DNA from: Fen-455 sp050012675
GTDB lineage: Bacteria; Actinomycetota; Acidimicrobiia; Acidimicrobiales; Bog-793
DNA: 64,000 nucleotides
Reading direction: 5' to 3'
NCBI GenBank assembly: GCA_050012675.1
Contig: JBEKGS010000001.1
Span: 1 to 64,000 of the forward strand
The position numbers were made by a program, and so were the translations under genes. Position 1 is the first letter of the stretch. Every line of letters starts with the position of its first letter. The notes beneath the pieces are model-generated. The model ran no database searches, was not told where the DNA came from, and saw only the letters and a list, made by a program, of their open reading frames with translations. Below, one piece after another: positions 7,752-16,228 of this stretch.

Positions 7752-10273
7752 GCGATGCAGCCCTGGCTGCGATGCCCGGTGAGGAGATCACCGTGTCCGA
7801 GGCACCGCCCCCGTCTATCCCCGGGCCCCCGGTAGCCGACCTCCCTTCACGGAGCCCCGAGACCAGTGAGCTGCAGGGTACAGATACTGCAGCGGGGGCG
7901 GTCGCGCCGATGCGCGTGGTCGGCCAGCCGGTCGCCCACCATGACTTCATCGAAAAGGTCAAGGGCTCGATCCTCTACGCGGCCGACTGGAAACTGCCCG
8001 GCATGCTCTACGGACGCGTTGTCCGGGCCACGGTGGCGTCCGCCGGGATCGTCTCGATCCATACCGACAAGGCGCGGGCCCTGCGCGGCGTGGCGGCCGT
8101 CCTTACCGCGGAGGACGTTCCCTCGAACCGGCTCGTCGAGAAAGCAACCGGAGGCCCCGGTGAACTTCTGATCGCCACGCCCATCCTCGCCCGCGATCGC
8201 GTGCGCTATGCCGGTGAACCGATCGCCCTGGTCGCTGCCGAGACCCAGCAGATCGCCGACGCCGCAGCCGAGCTCGTCCAGGTCGGCTACGAGGAGCTGC
8301 CGGGCGTTTTCGATCCCGAAGCTGCGCTGCTGCCTGGCGCGCCGCTCGTGCACGATGCCGGCAACGTCTTGATCAGTTGGCACATTCAACGCGGCGATGT
8401 CCAGGCCGCCCTGGCAGCCGCCGATGTCGTCGTCGAGGGTGAGTACCGAACACAGCATGTCGAACATGCCGCCCTGGAGACCGAGTCCGGGGTGGGCTGG
8501 ATCGAGAACGACGTGGTCACATTGCGCGTCTCGACTCAGATCATCGAGCACGCAACTGAGATCGCGGAGATCCTCAAGCTTCCGGCGAACAAGGTTCGCG
8601 TGATAGCCGCGTACATGGGGGGCAGCTTCGGAAGCAAAGAAGGCATGACCGTCGAGACTTACCTCGCTCTACTGGTGTGGAAGACGAGGCGGCCGGTCCG
8701 GATGGTCTGGAGCCGCCAAGAGTCCATTCTCGCCTCGACCAAGGGGCACCCGTTTATCATGCGCTACCGGACCGGCGCGACCAACGATGGCCGGATCGTC
8801 GCCCAGGACATCGATCTCATCGGCGACGCTGGCGCCTATCCGCACAAGAGCGCACGCGTCTTGTTCTACGGGGCAGCGCTCTCGTGCGGCCCGTACCTCA
8901 CGCCGAACGTCTCCGTGCGCTCGCGCGCCGTTTTCACCAACAACGTCCCGACGAGCGCGTTCCGGGGTTTCGGCGCAAGGCAGGTAACCCTCGGCTACGA
9001 GTCGCAGATGGACCGGCTCGCTGAGACCCTTGCCATGGACAAGGTCGAGGTACGCCGGCGTAACTTCCTCCACAAAGGTGATGTGATCCCGACCGGCGAG
9101 ACGCTCGACACGGCTGTGGCGGTCGGTGAGACCCTCGAGCGGGCTTTGGCTCGGCTCGGGGAACCGAGCGCGCCGAGCGCGCCGTCGAAGCGGGTTGGTC
9201 GCGGGTTCGCCTGCAACATGCATCCCTACGGGCGCACGGTCTGGTTCCGAGACAGTTCCTCGGCATGGCTCAGCATGCAAGCGGACGGCACCTTGCTCAT
9301 AAGATGCGGGGTGACCGATGTCGGTGGAGGGCAGGCGGCCAGCCTGTGCCAGATCGCATCTGAGATCCTCGGGGTACCGCTCTCGCGGATCAGCGTCTAC
9401 ATCGGCGACACCGCACTTACGCCGCCGGCGGGTGGGACCTTTGCTACCCGGCAGCTGCTCATGTCTGGGAACGCGGTCATGCGGGCCGCATTGCAGCTTC
9501 GCGAACTGGTCGCCCCGGTGGCCGCCGAGGCACTTGGTTGCCCCGTCGCCGGAGTCGTGTTCGAAGATGGTCGGGTCACGGCGGCGGGCGCGGCCAGCGC
9601 AGGCGCGTCCGAGGAAGGGATCAGCCTCGGCGAGCTGGTCAGTATGTGCGAGGCCCGCTCGGTAGACCCCACCACGCTGTACGTCTTTCACCCGGAAGCG
9701 GAGCGTCGCGGGTTCGACACGGAACCGGGCCAATTGGTGAGTTTTCCCGACTACACCTACGGCACACATGCCGCGGAGGTCGAGGTCGACCTAGAGACAG
9801 GCGAGGTCGAGGTGCTCAAGTACGTCAGCTGTCACGATGTGGGTCGGGCGATCAACCCGCTCCGGGTCGAAGGACAGATGCAGGGAGGGGCGATGCAGGG
9901 CCTCGGCTACGCCCTCATGGAGGAGATCATCCTTGACGAGGGCAAGATGGCCTCGTCGTTGTTGGCCAACTACCTCGTTCCCACTTCGGACGACATGCCG
10001 GATGTGATGGTGGAAATTGTCGAGAGTGGGGAGGGCAAGGGACCCATCAACGCACGTGGCATAGGCGAGGCAGTGATCGGCAATGCCGCACCGACGATCG
10101 CCAATGCCGTCGCTGATGCCATCGGATTGCGCCCGACACAGCTGCCGATAACCCCCGAGCGGGTACTTGCCCTGTTGGACGCGGCCGACGGCACATCTGC
10201 GTCGGGCTCGGTGTCACCTGTCCCGGGCGTCCGGTCGGCAGGGACGGCCGCCGACGCTTGCGCCGCGGGATAG
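7748..10273 (+). CDS. Molybdopterin-binding catalytic subunit, xanthine dehydrogenase family
   Basis: An 841-residue large subunit of a Mo-cofactor hydroxylase. It starts at TTG 7748, with GAGGAG eight bases upstream. The active-site loop reads AFRGFG (residues 404-409), the xanthine-dehydrogenase type rather than the AYxCSFR of aerobic CO dehydrogenase, and the catalytic Glu is in GIGEAV (E774). QGGAMQGLG lies near 715. It is longer than the usual 760-800 residues because of about 60 extra N-terminal residues rich in Pro/Glu and a Gly/Ala/Ser tail. No export signal is visible, so a cytoplasmic enzyme is likely. The substrate is probably an N-heterocycle or aldehyde; a decayed nucleoside permease next door hints at purines, but this is inference. 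Confidence 0.92.
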   Translation: MSDAALAAMPGEEITVSEAPPPSIPGPPVADLPSRSPETSELQGTDTAAGAVAPMRVVGQPVAHHDFIEKVKGSILYAADWKLPGMLYGRVVRATVASAGIVSIHTDKARALRGVAAVLTAEDVPSNRLVEKATGGPGELLIATPILARDRVRYAGEPIALVAAETQQIADAAAELVQVGYEELPGVFDPEAALLPGAPLVHDAGNVLISWHIQRGDVQAALAAADVVVEGEYRTQHVEHAALETESGVGWIENDVVTLRVSTQIIEHATEIAEILKLPANKVRVIAAYMGGSFGSKEGMTVETYLALLVWKTRRPVRMVWSRQESILASTKGHPFIMRYRTGATNDGRIVAQDIDLIGDAGAYPHKSARVLFYGAALSCGPYLTPNVSVRSRAVFTNNVPTSAFRGFGARQVTLGYESQMDRLAETLAMDKVEVRRRNFLHKGDVIPTGETLDTAVAVGETLERALARLGEPSAPSAPSKRVGRGFACNMHPYGRTVWFRDSSSAWLSMQADGTLLIRCGVTDVGGGQAASLCQIASEILGVPLSRISVYIGDTALTPPAGGTFATRQLLMSGNAVMRAALQLRELVAPVAAEALGCPVAGVVFEDGRVTAAGAASAGASEEGISLGELVSMCEARSVDPTTLYVFHPEAERRGFDTEPGQLVSFPDYTYGTHAAEVEVDLETGEVEVLKYVSCHDVGRAINPLRVEGQMQGGAMQGLGYALMEEIILDEGKMASSLLANYLVPTSDDMPDVMVEIVESGEGKGPINARGIGEAVIGNAAPTIANAVADAIGLRPTQLPITPERVLALLDAADGTSASGSVSPVPGVRSAGTAADACAAG

Positions 10274-10288
10274 GGGATCCACCGGGAA

Positions 10289-10600
10289 CTACTCCCTCGA
10301 ATACGGCTTGCCGTCGGCTGCCAGGGGCCGTACGCGGCCGACGAGGCCCAAGACGACGGCGATCGTGATCACGTACGGCGCCATCGACAAGAAGGGCCGC
10401 GGGTATCCCGGCGTCGATGACCGCCAGCTGGCTTTGCAGGGATTCTGCGAAGCCGAAGAGGAGCGCCGCTCCGAGAGCGCCGTAGCGGCGCCAGCGCCCG
10501 AAGATCATCGCCGCCAGCGAAGCCGAGCCCTGAGCTCATGTCGGTCACGAATTCACCGATCGAGCCGGCTGCGTCGCGGACAGGTTCCCGCGGCAGAATC
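10289..10600 (-). pseudogene. Remnant of a nucleoside-type ABC transporter permease (YufQ-like)
   Basis: Three reading frames on the minus strand join into the C-terminal part of a BMP-type nucleoside/simple-sugar permease. The order is EFVTDMSSGLGFA (about 10505-10555), then MIFGRWRRYGALGAALLFGF (10508 downward), then MAPYVITIAVVLGLVGRV ending with GKPYSRE and a TAG at 10289-10291. Two single-base frame changes separate the pieces, near 10510 and 10395. No N-terminal half is present. This class of permease often accompanies purine-hydroxylating enzymes, which fits the neighbouring molybdenum hydroxylase. Family identity comes from recognised motifs, and the breaks could be assembly errors. 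Confidence 0.68.
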
Positions 10601-10617
10601 GACGGCCATGCACGTGC

Positions 10618-11121
10618 CTACGTCCCGCAGGTCCAGGTGACCTTCCCTGAGAGGGTGGGCCCAGGCTTGAACGGCGTAGCCTTGGAGAACGTGAACGAGC
10701 CCGACCCGTTCGCATGTACCGTCATAGAGGCGCTCGCCGTCTTAGCAACAGCGTTGTACATCCCGCTTCCAACGATGATGTCGGTCCCGCCACTCTTCAA
10801 GATGTCGGCCTTCGTATAGGTGCCGGGCCCCTTATAGGGGCTGACGCCCGCGGTGAAGTCGATGTTTTCAGCGTTGCCGGACGGAGGAGGTGGGCTCGGC
10901 ACTCCGAACCTGGCCGGGCCGCCGACGAAGGCCACTCCAGTTCCGTGCGAACCGACATATGCGCACGACGCAGCCAGAATCTCGTTGACGAACGACGCGT
11001 GCTTGGAGACTGCGCCGGTCAACTGATACGTGGCTTTGAGATCAACGTTGCCGATGGCTGCGGCACTGGTCCGCGACGAAGCGCTTACGGGCGAGACACC
11101 CACCCGAGGAACAGGAGGCAA
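10618..11121 (-). CDS. Probable secreted protein of unknown function, suspected 5' frameshift
   Basis: A frame of about 167 residues from a TTG at 11121, with compact beta-rich content, Gly/Ser/Thr-rich stretches, and Cys residues near the middle and end (ASCAYVG, TWTCGT) that may form a disulfide. I do not recognise the family. As read, it has no signal peptide. In another frame immediately upstream (ATG at 11159) there is a typical one, MDNRLKGAGLVFACLLFLGW, which hits a stop after four more codons. One base change near 11110-11095 would join them into an exported protein of about 180 residues. I therefore suspect a frameshift, true or from sequencing. It is not in an obvious operon. Confidence 0.55.
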   Translation of the reverse strand: MPPVPRVGVSPVSASSRTSAAAIGNVDLKATYQLTGAVSKHASFVNEILAASCAYVGSHGTGVAFVGGPARFGVPSPPPPSGNAENIDFTAGVSPYKGPGTYTKADILKSGGTDIIVGSGMYNAVAKTASASMTVHANGSGSFTFSKATPFKPGPTLSGKVTWTCGT

Positions 11122-11159
11122 GCGAAAACGAGTCCTGCGCCTTTGAGCCGATTGTCCAT

Positions 11160-11638
11160 CCGAGAATTCTAGGAGAGATCCAAGGCCGACCTTCTACTCT
11201 CCCAGAAACTATTTGCAGCACGCTGCCGTCTAGCTGAAGTCGGGCGGCGTCCGCCTCACGCCCGCCATAGCGGCTTGCAGGGATCTCCAAGACGAGCGTT
11301 TCGAGAGAGGCGGAACGACGCCGGTCGCACTCTCGAGCGCTCCTGCAACGGCGTCAGGCAACCTCACCTTCACCTCGATCGATGGGCCACAGTTGGCAGG
11401 GCCGTCGGAGGGTCCGCGACGACCAGCCCGTCGGCTGTCTCAGCCCGGTTCTCTTTGACACCGTGGTCCGTACCTGCACGACACCTTTCTGATGCGGTTC
11501 CGGTACCTGGGCGACGTCGGTTCGGTATCTGCTCCACGCTTTCCTCTACCTGCGTACCCATCAGCTCACCGCCGGCTGCCTCCTTGCTGTCAGCATCGTC
11601 CAGCCGGTCCCATTCGCCGTCCGACGGGTCGTGGCACG
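11160..11638. other. Non-coding stretch
   Basis: Between the suspected secreted protein and the DUF998 gene I see no frame with coding character, no strong ribosome site and no clear repeat. The open frames here are antisense or out-of-phase overlaps of the neighbours. Confidence 0.5.
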
Positions 11639-12223
11639 TCACAGTCTCGCGAGCGCGCGTCGGGTCGTGACAACAACGGCGAAAAGCCACAACGGAGGTG
11701 CGGCAGCCGCGCAGCGCTCGGAGAGTCCCAGCAGTGCGCCATGGCTCTCGAGCGCGTACCACGCCGCGAGCCCAAGGCAGACTGCCGCCGCAACGAAACT
11801 CGGAGTAGGTGTCAAAAGCGGCGCAGGCTGTCGTCGATGCGAAGCGAACACCGGCCACGTACAGCAGGTCAGCGCCGCCGCGATAACCGCGAGTTCATGC
11901 GCGAGCGAGTAGCCGTATCGCGGCTCTCGGTACACGGCGATCAAGAGCGTCGCCACCCCTCCGACGGCGAGCAGGACGCGGCCGACACGCCCCGCAGGCC
12001 GCAGGCCGAACGCCGCGAGCAGATAGCACAGGGCCAAACCGGCTAGGGCTGAAGTCATCACCCACGAATCGGTCGCTCCCGGTCGGGCAAGGTCGCTGAT
12101 GGTGTCGCGGACCGGGTTGTACGCACCCGGCTGCAGAGCCGTGGCAACAAGAAAGCCGCCGATGAGGAGCACCGGGGCCGCGCTCGCGGCCGCCACCGCC
12201 CACCAGGGGATCGTTTTCACCAT
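11639..12223 (-). CDS. DUF998 family membrane protein
   Basis: A 194-residue protein with about six transmembrane helices (roughly 8-28, 55-75, 80-97, 105-125, 140-160 and 170-188). The loop after the first helix has the DUF998 hallmark YNPVRDTISDLA. Function is unknown for the family; members are small integral membrane proteins common in Actinomycetota. TAGGA stands five bases before the ATG at 12223. It is a single gene, not obviously linked to its neighbours: 416 bp upstream lies the DapA-family gene on the same strand. Confidence 0.82.
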   Translation of the reverse strand: MVKTIPWWAVAAASAAPVLLIGGFLVATALQPGAYNPVRDTISDLARPGATDSWVMTSALAGLALCYLLAAFGLRPAGRVGRVLLAVGGVATLLIAVYREPRYGYSLAHELAVIAAALTCCTWPVFASHRRQPAPLLTPTPSFVAAAVCLGLAAWYALESHGALLGLSERCAAAAPPLWLFAVVVTTRRALARL

Positions 12224-12525
12224 GGGATCCTACGCGCCGGACTGCCCACCCGACCCCCAGTGAGGACCGGAGTCTTACCGTTCCCAGCTGAAGTAATGGA
12301 CCCCGCTGTTATCCGCCAGAGTGCGGCTTGACCGGTCGTCGCAAGATTCGTGGAACTCGTCTTGGCAGGAAGAGCCGCTGGCCCAATCCGGCCCAGGGGC
12401 GCCGCGCCATGACGACGTCGAACTCATCCACCCGGCATTGATGGCCAGAGGCGGCATCGGTGAGGACGCGTCCGTGCGCCAAGTCCAGCGGCCCAACTCC
12501 AGTGACCCTCGGGATTCGTCGAAAG
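12224..12525. other. Non-coding stretch after the DapA-family gene
   Basis: No supported gene. The minus-strand frame 12275-12595 has no family character and overlaps the end of the lyase gene. The DapA-family protein ends rather early (255 residues), so part of this stretch could be its former 3' end, but I could not read a convincing continuation in any frame. Confidence 0.4.
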
Positions 12526-13293
12526 CTAGCCCATTCGGCTCGTCGGTGACGTGCCGAAACGAGCGGCTACAGCCTGTTTCAGCCCGTGCGGCCAACGGTC
12601 CGATACCGCGTCGGTCGCCGTGACGAGCTGACGTTGAGCCTTGGGGTCACCCGCAAAGGCGCGGATCGACAACTCTGGCTCCAGATTCGCTATTGCCAGG
12701 ATCGCGCCGGCGCATTCCATTGCCCCAGCCAGTAGGACGAGGTTCGTGGAGCCTACGTAGAGCCATCCGGCAAACACGTCGAGTTCCTGGGATAGCCGGT
12801 GGGGATCCCCGCTCGAGTCCTTGAGGCCGACAACCGGAAGTTCCGGGAGGACCGAAACGGGCAGTCCCGGTGGTGAGAAAGCCGGGAAGTGATAGGCAAG
12901 CACGCTTGCCCCTCCCGCGGCCTCAGCCACCAGTTCGTAATATTCGCGAGCATCAGAGCTCCGCGGCGGCGAGAGCGCGAGTACAGCGTCGGCCCCCGCT
13001 TCCAGGACCACCTTGGTCAGGTGGACTGCCTGGCGGGCGGACGGGGCCCCGGCGCCGGCCAGGACCGGCACCTGCGGCGGCAAGGTGGCCCGCACGGTGC
13101 CGACCAGGACGGCGTACTCATCGGGATCAAGTGAGGCGGACTCTCCCGTAGACCCGGCGACGAGGACGGCCTGAATCCCGATCTCCACCAGACGACTCGC
13201 ATGTTCAGCCGTCGCCCCTGCATCGACGGCCCCGGAGGAGTCGAACAGAGTGAGCAGGGCGACCCCGACACCGGAGAAGATCGGAACGCTCAT
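12526..13293 (-). CDS. Dihydrodipicolinate synthase / N-acetylneuraminate lyase family protein
   Basis: A 255-residue class I aldolase-type TIM barrel. The Schiff-base Lys is in GLKDSSGD (K158), the catalytic Tyr in AYHFP (Y134), and the pyruvate-carboxylate loop is GSTGES. The Arg that binds the second carboxylate in true DapA is not apparent, so it is more likely a keto-acid lyase, aldolase or dehydratase of the family than the lysine-pathway enzyme. It is about 35-40 residues shorter than usual at the C-terminus (last helices). The ATG at 13293 has AGGAGG six bases upstream. It is transcribed away from the peptide-transport operon across a 211-bp region with shared regulatory sites, so it probably belongs to the same pathway. 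Confidence 0.84.
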   Translation of the reverse strand: MSVPIFSGVGVALLTLFDSSGAVDAGATAEHASRLVEIGIQAVLVAGSTGESASLDPDEYAVLVGTVRATLPPQVPVLAGAGAPSARQAVHLTKVVLEAGADAVLALSPPRSSDAREYYELVAEAAGGASVLAYHFPAFSPPGLPVSVLPELPVVGLKDSSGDPHRLSQELDVFAGWLYVGSTNLVLLAGAMECAGAILAIANLEPELSIRAFAGDPKAQRQLVTATDAVSDRWPHGLKQAVAARFGTSPTSRMG

Positions 13294-13301
13294 CGTGCCT
13301 C

Positions 13302-13329
13302 CTGATTGTTTGGCTGGCTGATTGTTTGG
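13302..13329. repeat. Tandem direct repeat in the divergent promoter region
   Basis: CTGATTGTTTGG occurs at 13302-13313 and again at 13318-13329, a 16-bp period, immediately upstream of the DapA-family ribosome site. It may be a regulator-binding or leader element; the function is not known. Confidence 0.5.
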
Positions 13330-13463
13330 GCCGGTCCCTCGCGGCCACTCTTTCGGCTCCCGCGGCCAGAAGGTACCGATCGAGGACGTCTCAACTCGCC
13401 GTCCTCCGGCTCTGAGGAAGTCGGCCCTTGTCGGGTGCAAGGCGTCGCAGTAACGTTAGTCGA

Positions 13464-13483
13464 TTGTCGTCAGGCGACGACAA
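13464..13483. promoter_or_regulatory. Perfect 20-bp inverted repeat, candidate GntR operator
   Basis: TTGTCGTC-AGGC-GACGACAA has perfect 8-bp arms and ends 21 bp before the start of the solute-binding protein gene. TTGTC..GACAA half-sites are typical of GntR/FadR-type operators, and a FadR-subfamily regulator is encoded within the downstream operon (24924-25592). Binding here would block transcription of the operon. Confidence 0.55.
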
Positions 13484-13504
13484 GGCAAGAACGGAGGGGC
13501 TCCA

Positions 13505-15139
13505 TTGAACTTGGTCAAGAACAAGTATCGGAATCACCGATGGGCCGCGTTGATCGGCGTCGCATGCCTTGTAGGAACCCTCACGGTCGCCCTGGCGCCC
13601 AGTGCATCCTCGGCGTCGGGCTCAGGCTCGGGTCCCCGATACGGCGGAATCTTTCAAACAGCGTTCCAGTCCAGTCCGACGACGTTTGACCCGCAGGTCT
13701 GTTACGACGCCACGTGCTGGGACAACATGGAGATGATCTTCAACCGTCTCTACGACTACGAGACGGCGGGCACGACGCTCGAGCCCGAGGCCGCGACAGC
13801 CATGCCGGTGAGATCGGACGGCGGCAAGGTCTACACGATCTCCATCCGCAAGGGCATGGAGTTCTCCAACGGCAAGCCCGTGACGGCAGCCGATTTTGCC
13901 TACTCGTTCTCTCGGATCTGCAACCCGGCGACGAAGTCGCCCGTGGTCGGCTTCTGGGACGAGGTGGTGGGTTGTGCGGCCTACGCCAAGAAGCCCACGG
14001 GTTACGTCTCGGGCATCAAGCCCCTATCGCCGTACTCGCTGCAGATCACGCTGACCGAGCCCGACGCGGCGTTCGTCTATGTCCTGGCCATGCCCCACGC
14101 CTCGGTCATCCCGACCGGCACGGGTCCCCAGCAGGCTCAGCACCCGCTGGGCTCGGGACCGTACGAGCTCGTCAGCTACACCCCAGGTCAGTCGATTGTC
14201 TTGCAGAAGAACCCCCACTACTGGAACAAGATCTACCCGTACACCGACGGCGTCTACGAGAAGCTGGGCGTGAGCCCTCAGGTGCAGCTGCTCGAGCTCG
14301 AGAAGGGTCAACTCGACCTGATGGGTGACGTTCTGCCGAACTCGGACTACTTGAGCGTCATCGAGAACCCGTCGTTGAAGAAGCAGACGGTCACGATCTC
14401 GGCGTTGGACACCTATTTTTTGACGCTGAACACGCAGATGAAGCCGTTCAACAACCCTCTCGTCCGAGAGGCGGTTTCGTACGCCGTCAACCGGTCGTCA
14501 CTGCTGAAGTTCGTCAACGGCCAAGGCACCGTAGCCACGGGCTTCATCCCCCCGGGCGTGAAGGGCTACACCACCCAGAACATGGTCAACCCCCTGAACG
14601 TGGCCAAGGCCAAGGCGCTGCTGAAGCAGGCCGGGTACCCGAAGGGCTTCTCGACGAGCATGTACAGCTGGAACACCCAGCCCTGGACGAACCTGGACAC
14701 GGCCCTGCAACAGCAGCTCGCCGCGGTCGGCATCCAGGTGGCAGTGCACGCCATTCAACAGAGCACGTTCTTTACGCTCGCGGCCACGCCGGGCAAGACC
14801 CCCATGACATTGACATTCTGGGTGGCCGACTTCCCGGACGGCAGCGACTTCTTCAACGCGCTCGTGTCGTGCGCGGCGGACATTCCCGGAGGACAGAACT
14901 ACCCCTTCTACTGCAATCACGCCGTAGACAGCGAGATCGCCCAGGGACTGGCCGATCCGAGCAGCGCCACGATGTACTACGTCGCCGCGACGAAGAAGTT
15001 GCTCGCTGACAACCCGATTGTCCCTCTTTACTTCGGGACGGTGACGACGGTGTACGGCTCGAACGTCGGTGGTTTCGCCCAGAACCCGATCTGGGCCTAC
15101 ATGATCGACCGTTACTGGTTGAAGAACCCTTCCGCCTAA
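13505..15139 (+). CDS. Peptide-type ABC transporter solute-binding protein (family 5)
   Basis: A 544-residue extracytoplasmic binding protein of the DppA/OppA family. The TTG at 13505 follows GGAGGGG. A signal peptide covers about residues 1-37 (KNKYRNHRW, then a hydrophobic core, then Ala/Ser-rich cleavage region); there is no lipobox Cys. The mature protein opens with GGIFQTAFQSSPTTFDPQ and has the family motif GMEFSNGKPVTAADFAYSF near residue 120, followed by the two-lobe pattern to the end. It delivers substrate to the permeases encoded three and four genes downstream. Family 5 proteins bind di- and oligopeptides, nickel or opine-like compounds; the linked TldD/TldE genes favour a peptide. 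Confidence 0.9.
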   Translation: MNLVKNKYRNHRWAALIGVACLVGTLTVALAPSASSASGSGSGPRYGGIFQTAFQSSPTTFDPQVCYDATCWDNMEMIFNRLYDYETAGTTLEPEAATAMPVRSDGGKVYTISIRKGMEFSNGKPVTAADFAYSFSRICNPATKSPVVGFWDEVVGCAAYAKKPTGYVSGIKPLSPYSLQITLTEPDAAFVYVLAMPHASVIPTGTGPQQAQHPLGSGPYELVSYTPGQSIVLQKNPHYWNKIYPYTDGVYEKLGVSPQVQLLELEKGQLDLMGDVLPNSDYLSVIENPSLKKQTVTISALDTYFLTLNTQMKPFNNPLVREAVSYAVNRSSLLKFVNGQGTVATGFIPPGVKGYTTQNMVNPLNVAKAKALLKQAGYPKGFSTSMYSWNTQPWTNLDTALQQQLAAVGIQVAVHAIQQSTFFTLAATPGKTPMTLTFWVADFPDGSDFFNALVSCAADIPGGQNYPFYCNHAVDSEIAQGLADPSSATMYYVAATKKLLADNPIVPLYFGTVTTVYGSNVGGFAQNPIWAYMIDRYWLKNPSA

Positions 15140-15184
15140 ACCGCCAAGTGCCCACGACCAACCGCGTTCGCGTCGTCAAGAGCA

Positions 15185-16228
15185 GTGGTTTCAGCGTCAT
15201 CGGTTGAACCGGTGCTGCGACGCGACGCGGTGGTCGTGGTCAATCGTCTGTCGGTCGCCTTCCCGAGCAGGACCGGCAGTGGCGAAGTCGTCCGCGATCT
15301 CTCCTTCTCGGTGAAAGCGGGACAACGCGTCGGACTCGTTGGTGAGTCCGGCTGCGGCAAGTCAATGACGGCGCGGGCCATCATGCAGCTCATCCCCGTT
15401 CCCGGTCGCATCAGCGGCGGTGAGGTCTACGTCGGCGGTGACCAGAACCCGGCAAGCGCCGCCAGTGCCAAACGCTGGCGCGGCACCACGGTGGCCATGA
15501 TCACCCAGGACCCGCTCTCCAGCCTCAACCCACTTGTGCGCATCGGGGTTCAGATCACCGAGATGCTCCGTTATCACGGCCGTCTCTCACGAGCCCAAGC
15601 CCGAACGCGGGCCGTCGAGTTGTTGAACGCCGTAGGCATCCCCAATCCCAAGCGCACGATGCGCCAATTCCCCAATGTCCTCTCGGGCGGTATGCGCCAG
15701 CGCGTCGCGCTGGCCATAGCCATAAGTTGCAACCCGAGTTTGCTGATAGCCGACGAGCCGACTACTGCGCTGGACGTCACCATCCAGGCACAGGTTCTCG
15801 ACCTGCTCGAGCAGATGACGGCCGAGCACAACAGTGCCGTCCTGCTGATCACCCATGACCTCGGAGTCGTGGCGAATTTCTGCGAGGAGATCCTCGTGAT
15901 GTACGCGGGGCGGATCGTGGAGACAGGCCCGACTGAGCATCTCCTCGAGAGCCCTCAACACCCCTACACGGTTGCACTGCTGGCGTCGGTGCCGTCGATG
16001 ACCGAGGAGGTGCCCGAACGCCTCAACTCGATTTCCGGAAGCCCGCCCGTGGGCGGACTCGACATGCGCGGTTGCGCCTTCGCGCCGCGTTGTCAACTGG
16101 CTCAGCCCAAGTGTCTCGACATCGAGCCACAGTTGCGTGAATTGGGGTATTCGGCACGTCGCGTGGCCTGTCATGCCGCGGGTGAACCCAGCTGGCCGGG
16201 ACGACGCACCGCAGAGGTAGTCCCGTGA
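15185..16228 (+). CDS. Peptide ABC transporter ATPase, OppD/DppD type
   Basis: A 347-residue nucleotide-binding subunit. Walker A is GESGCGKS (about 52-59), the signature LSGGMRQR, and Walker B LLIADEPTTALD; the switch His is in LITHDLGV. The oligopeptide-ATPase C-terminal domain with its Cys-rich iron-sulfur-like motif is present (GCAFAPRCQLAQPKC). It energises uptake together with the OppF-type protein. The GTG at 15185 is the first possible start after the binding-protein gene and gives about 15 residues before the nucleotide-binding domain; the exact start is not fixed by a ribosome site. It overlaps the next gene by 4 bp. Confidence 0.9.
   Translation: MVSASSVEPVLRRDAVVVVNRLSVAFPSRTGSGEVVRDLSFSVKAGQRVGLVGESGCGKSMTARAIMQLIPVPGRISGGEVYVGGDQNPASAASAKRWRGTTVAMITQDPLSSLNPLVRIGVQITEMLRYHGRLSRAQARTRAVELLNAVGIPNPKRTMRQFPNVLSGGMRQRVALAIAISCNPSLLIADEPTTALDVTIQAQVLDLLEQMTAEHNSAVLLITHDLGVVANFCEEILVMYAGRIVETGPTEHLLESPQHPYTVALLASVPSMTEEVPERLNSISGSPPVGGLDMRGCAFAPRCQLAQPKCLDIEPQLRELGYSARRVACHAAGEPSWPGRRTAEVVP

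Noticed and set aside
11370..11858. Minus-strand frame of 162 codons
   Set aside because: Out-of-phase overlap with the DUF998 gene and non-coding sequence, no coding signs.
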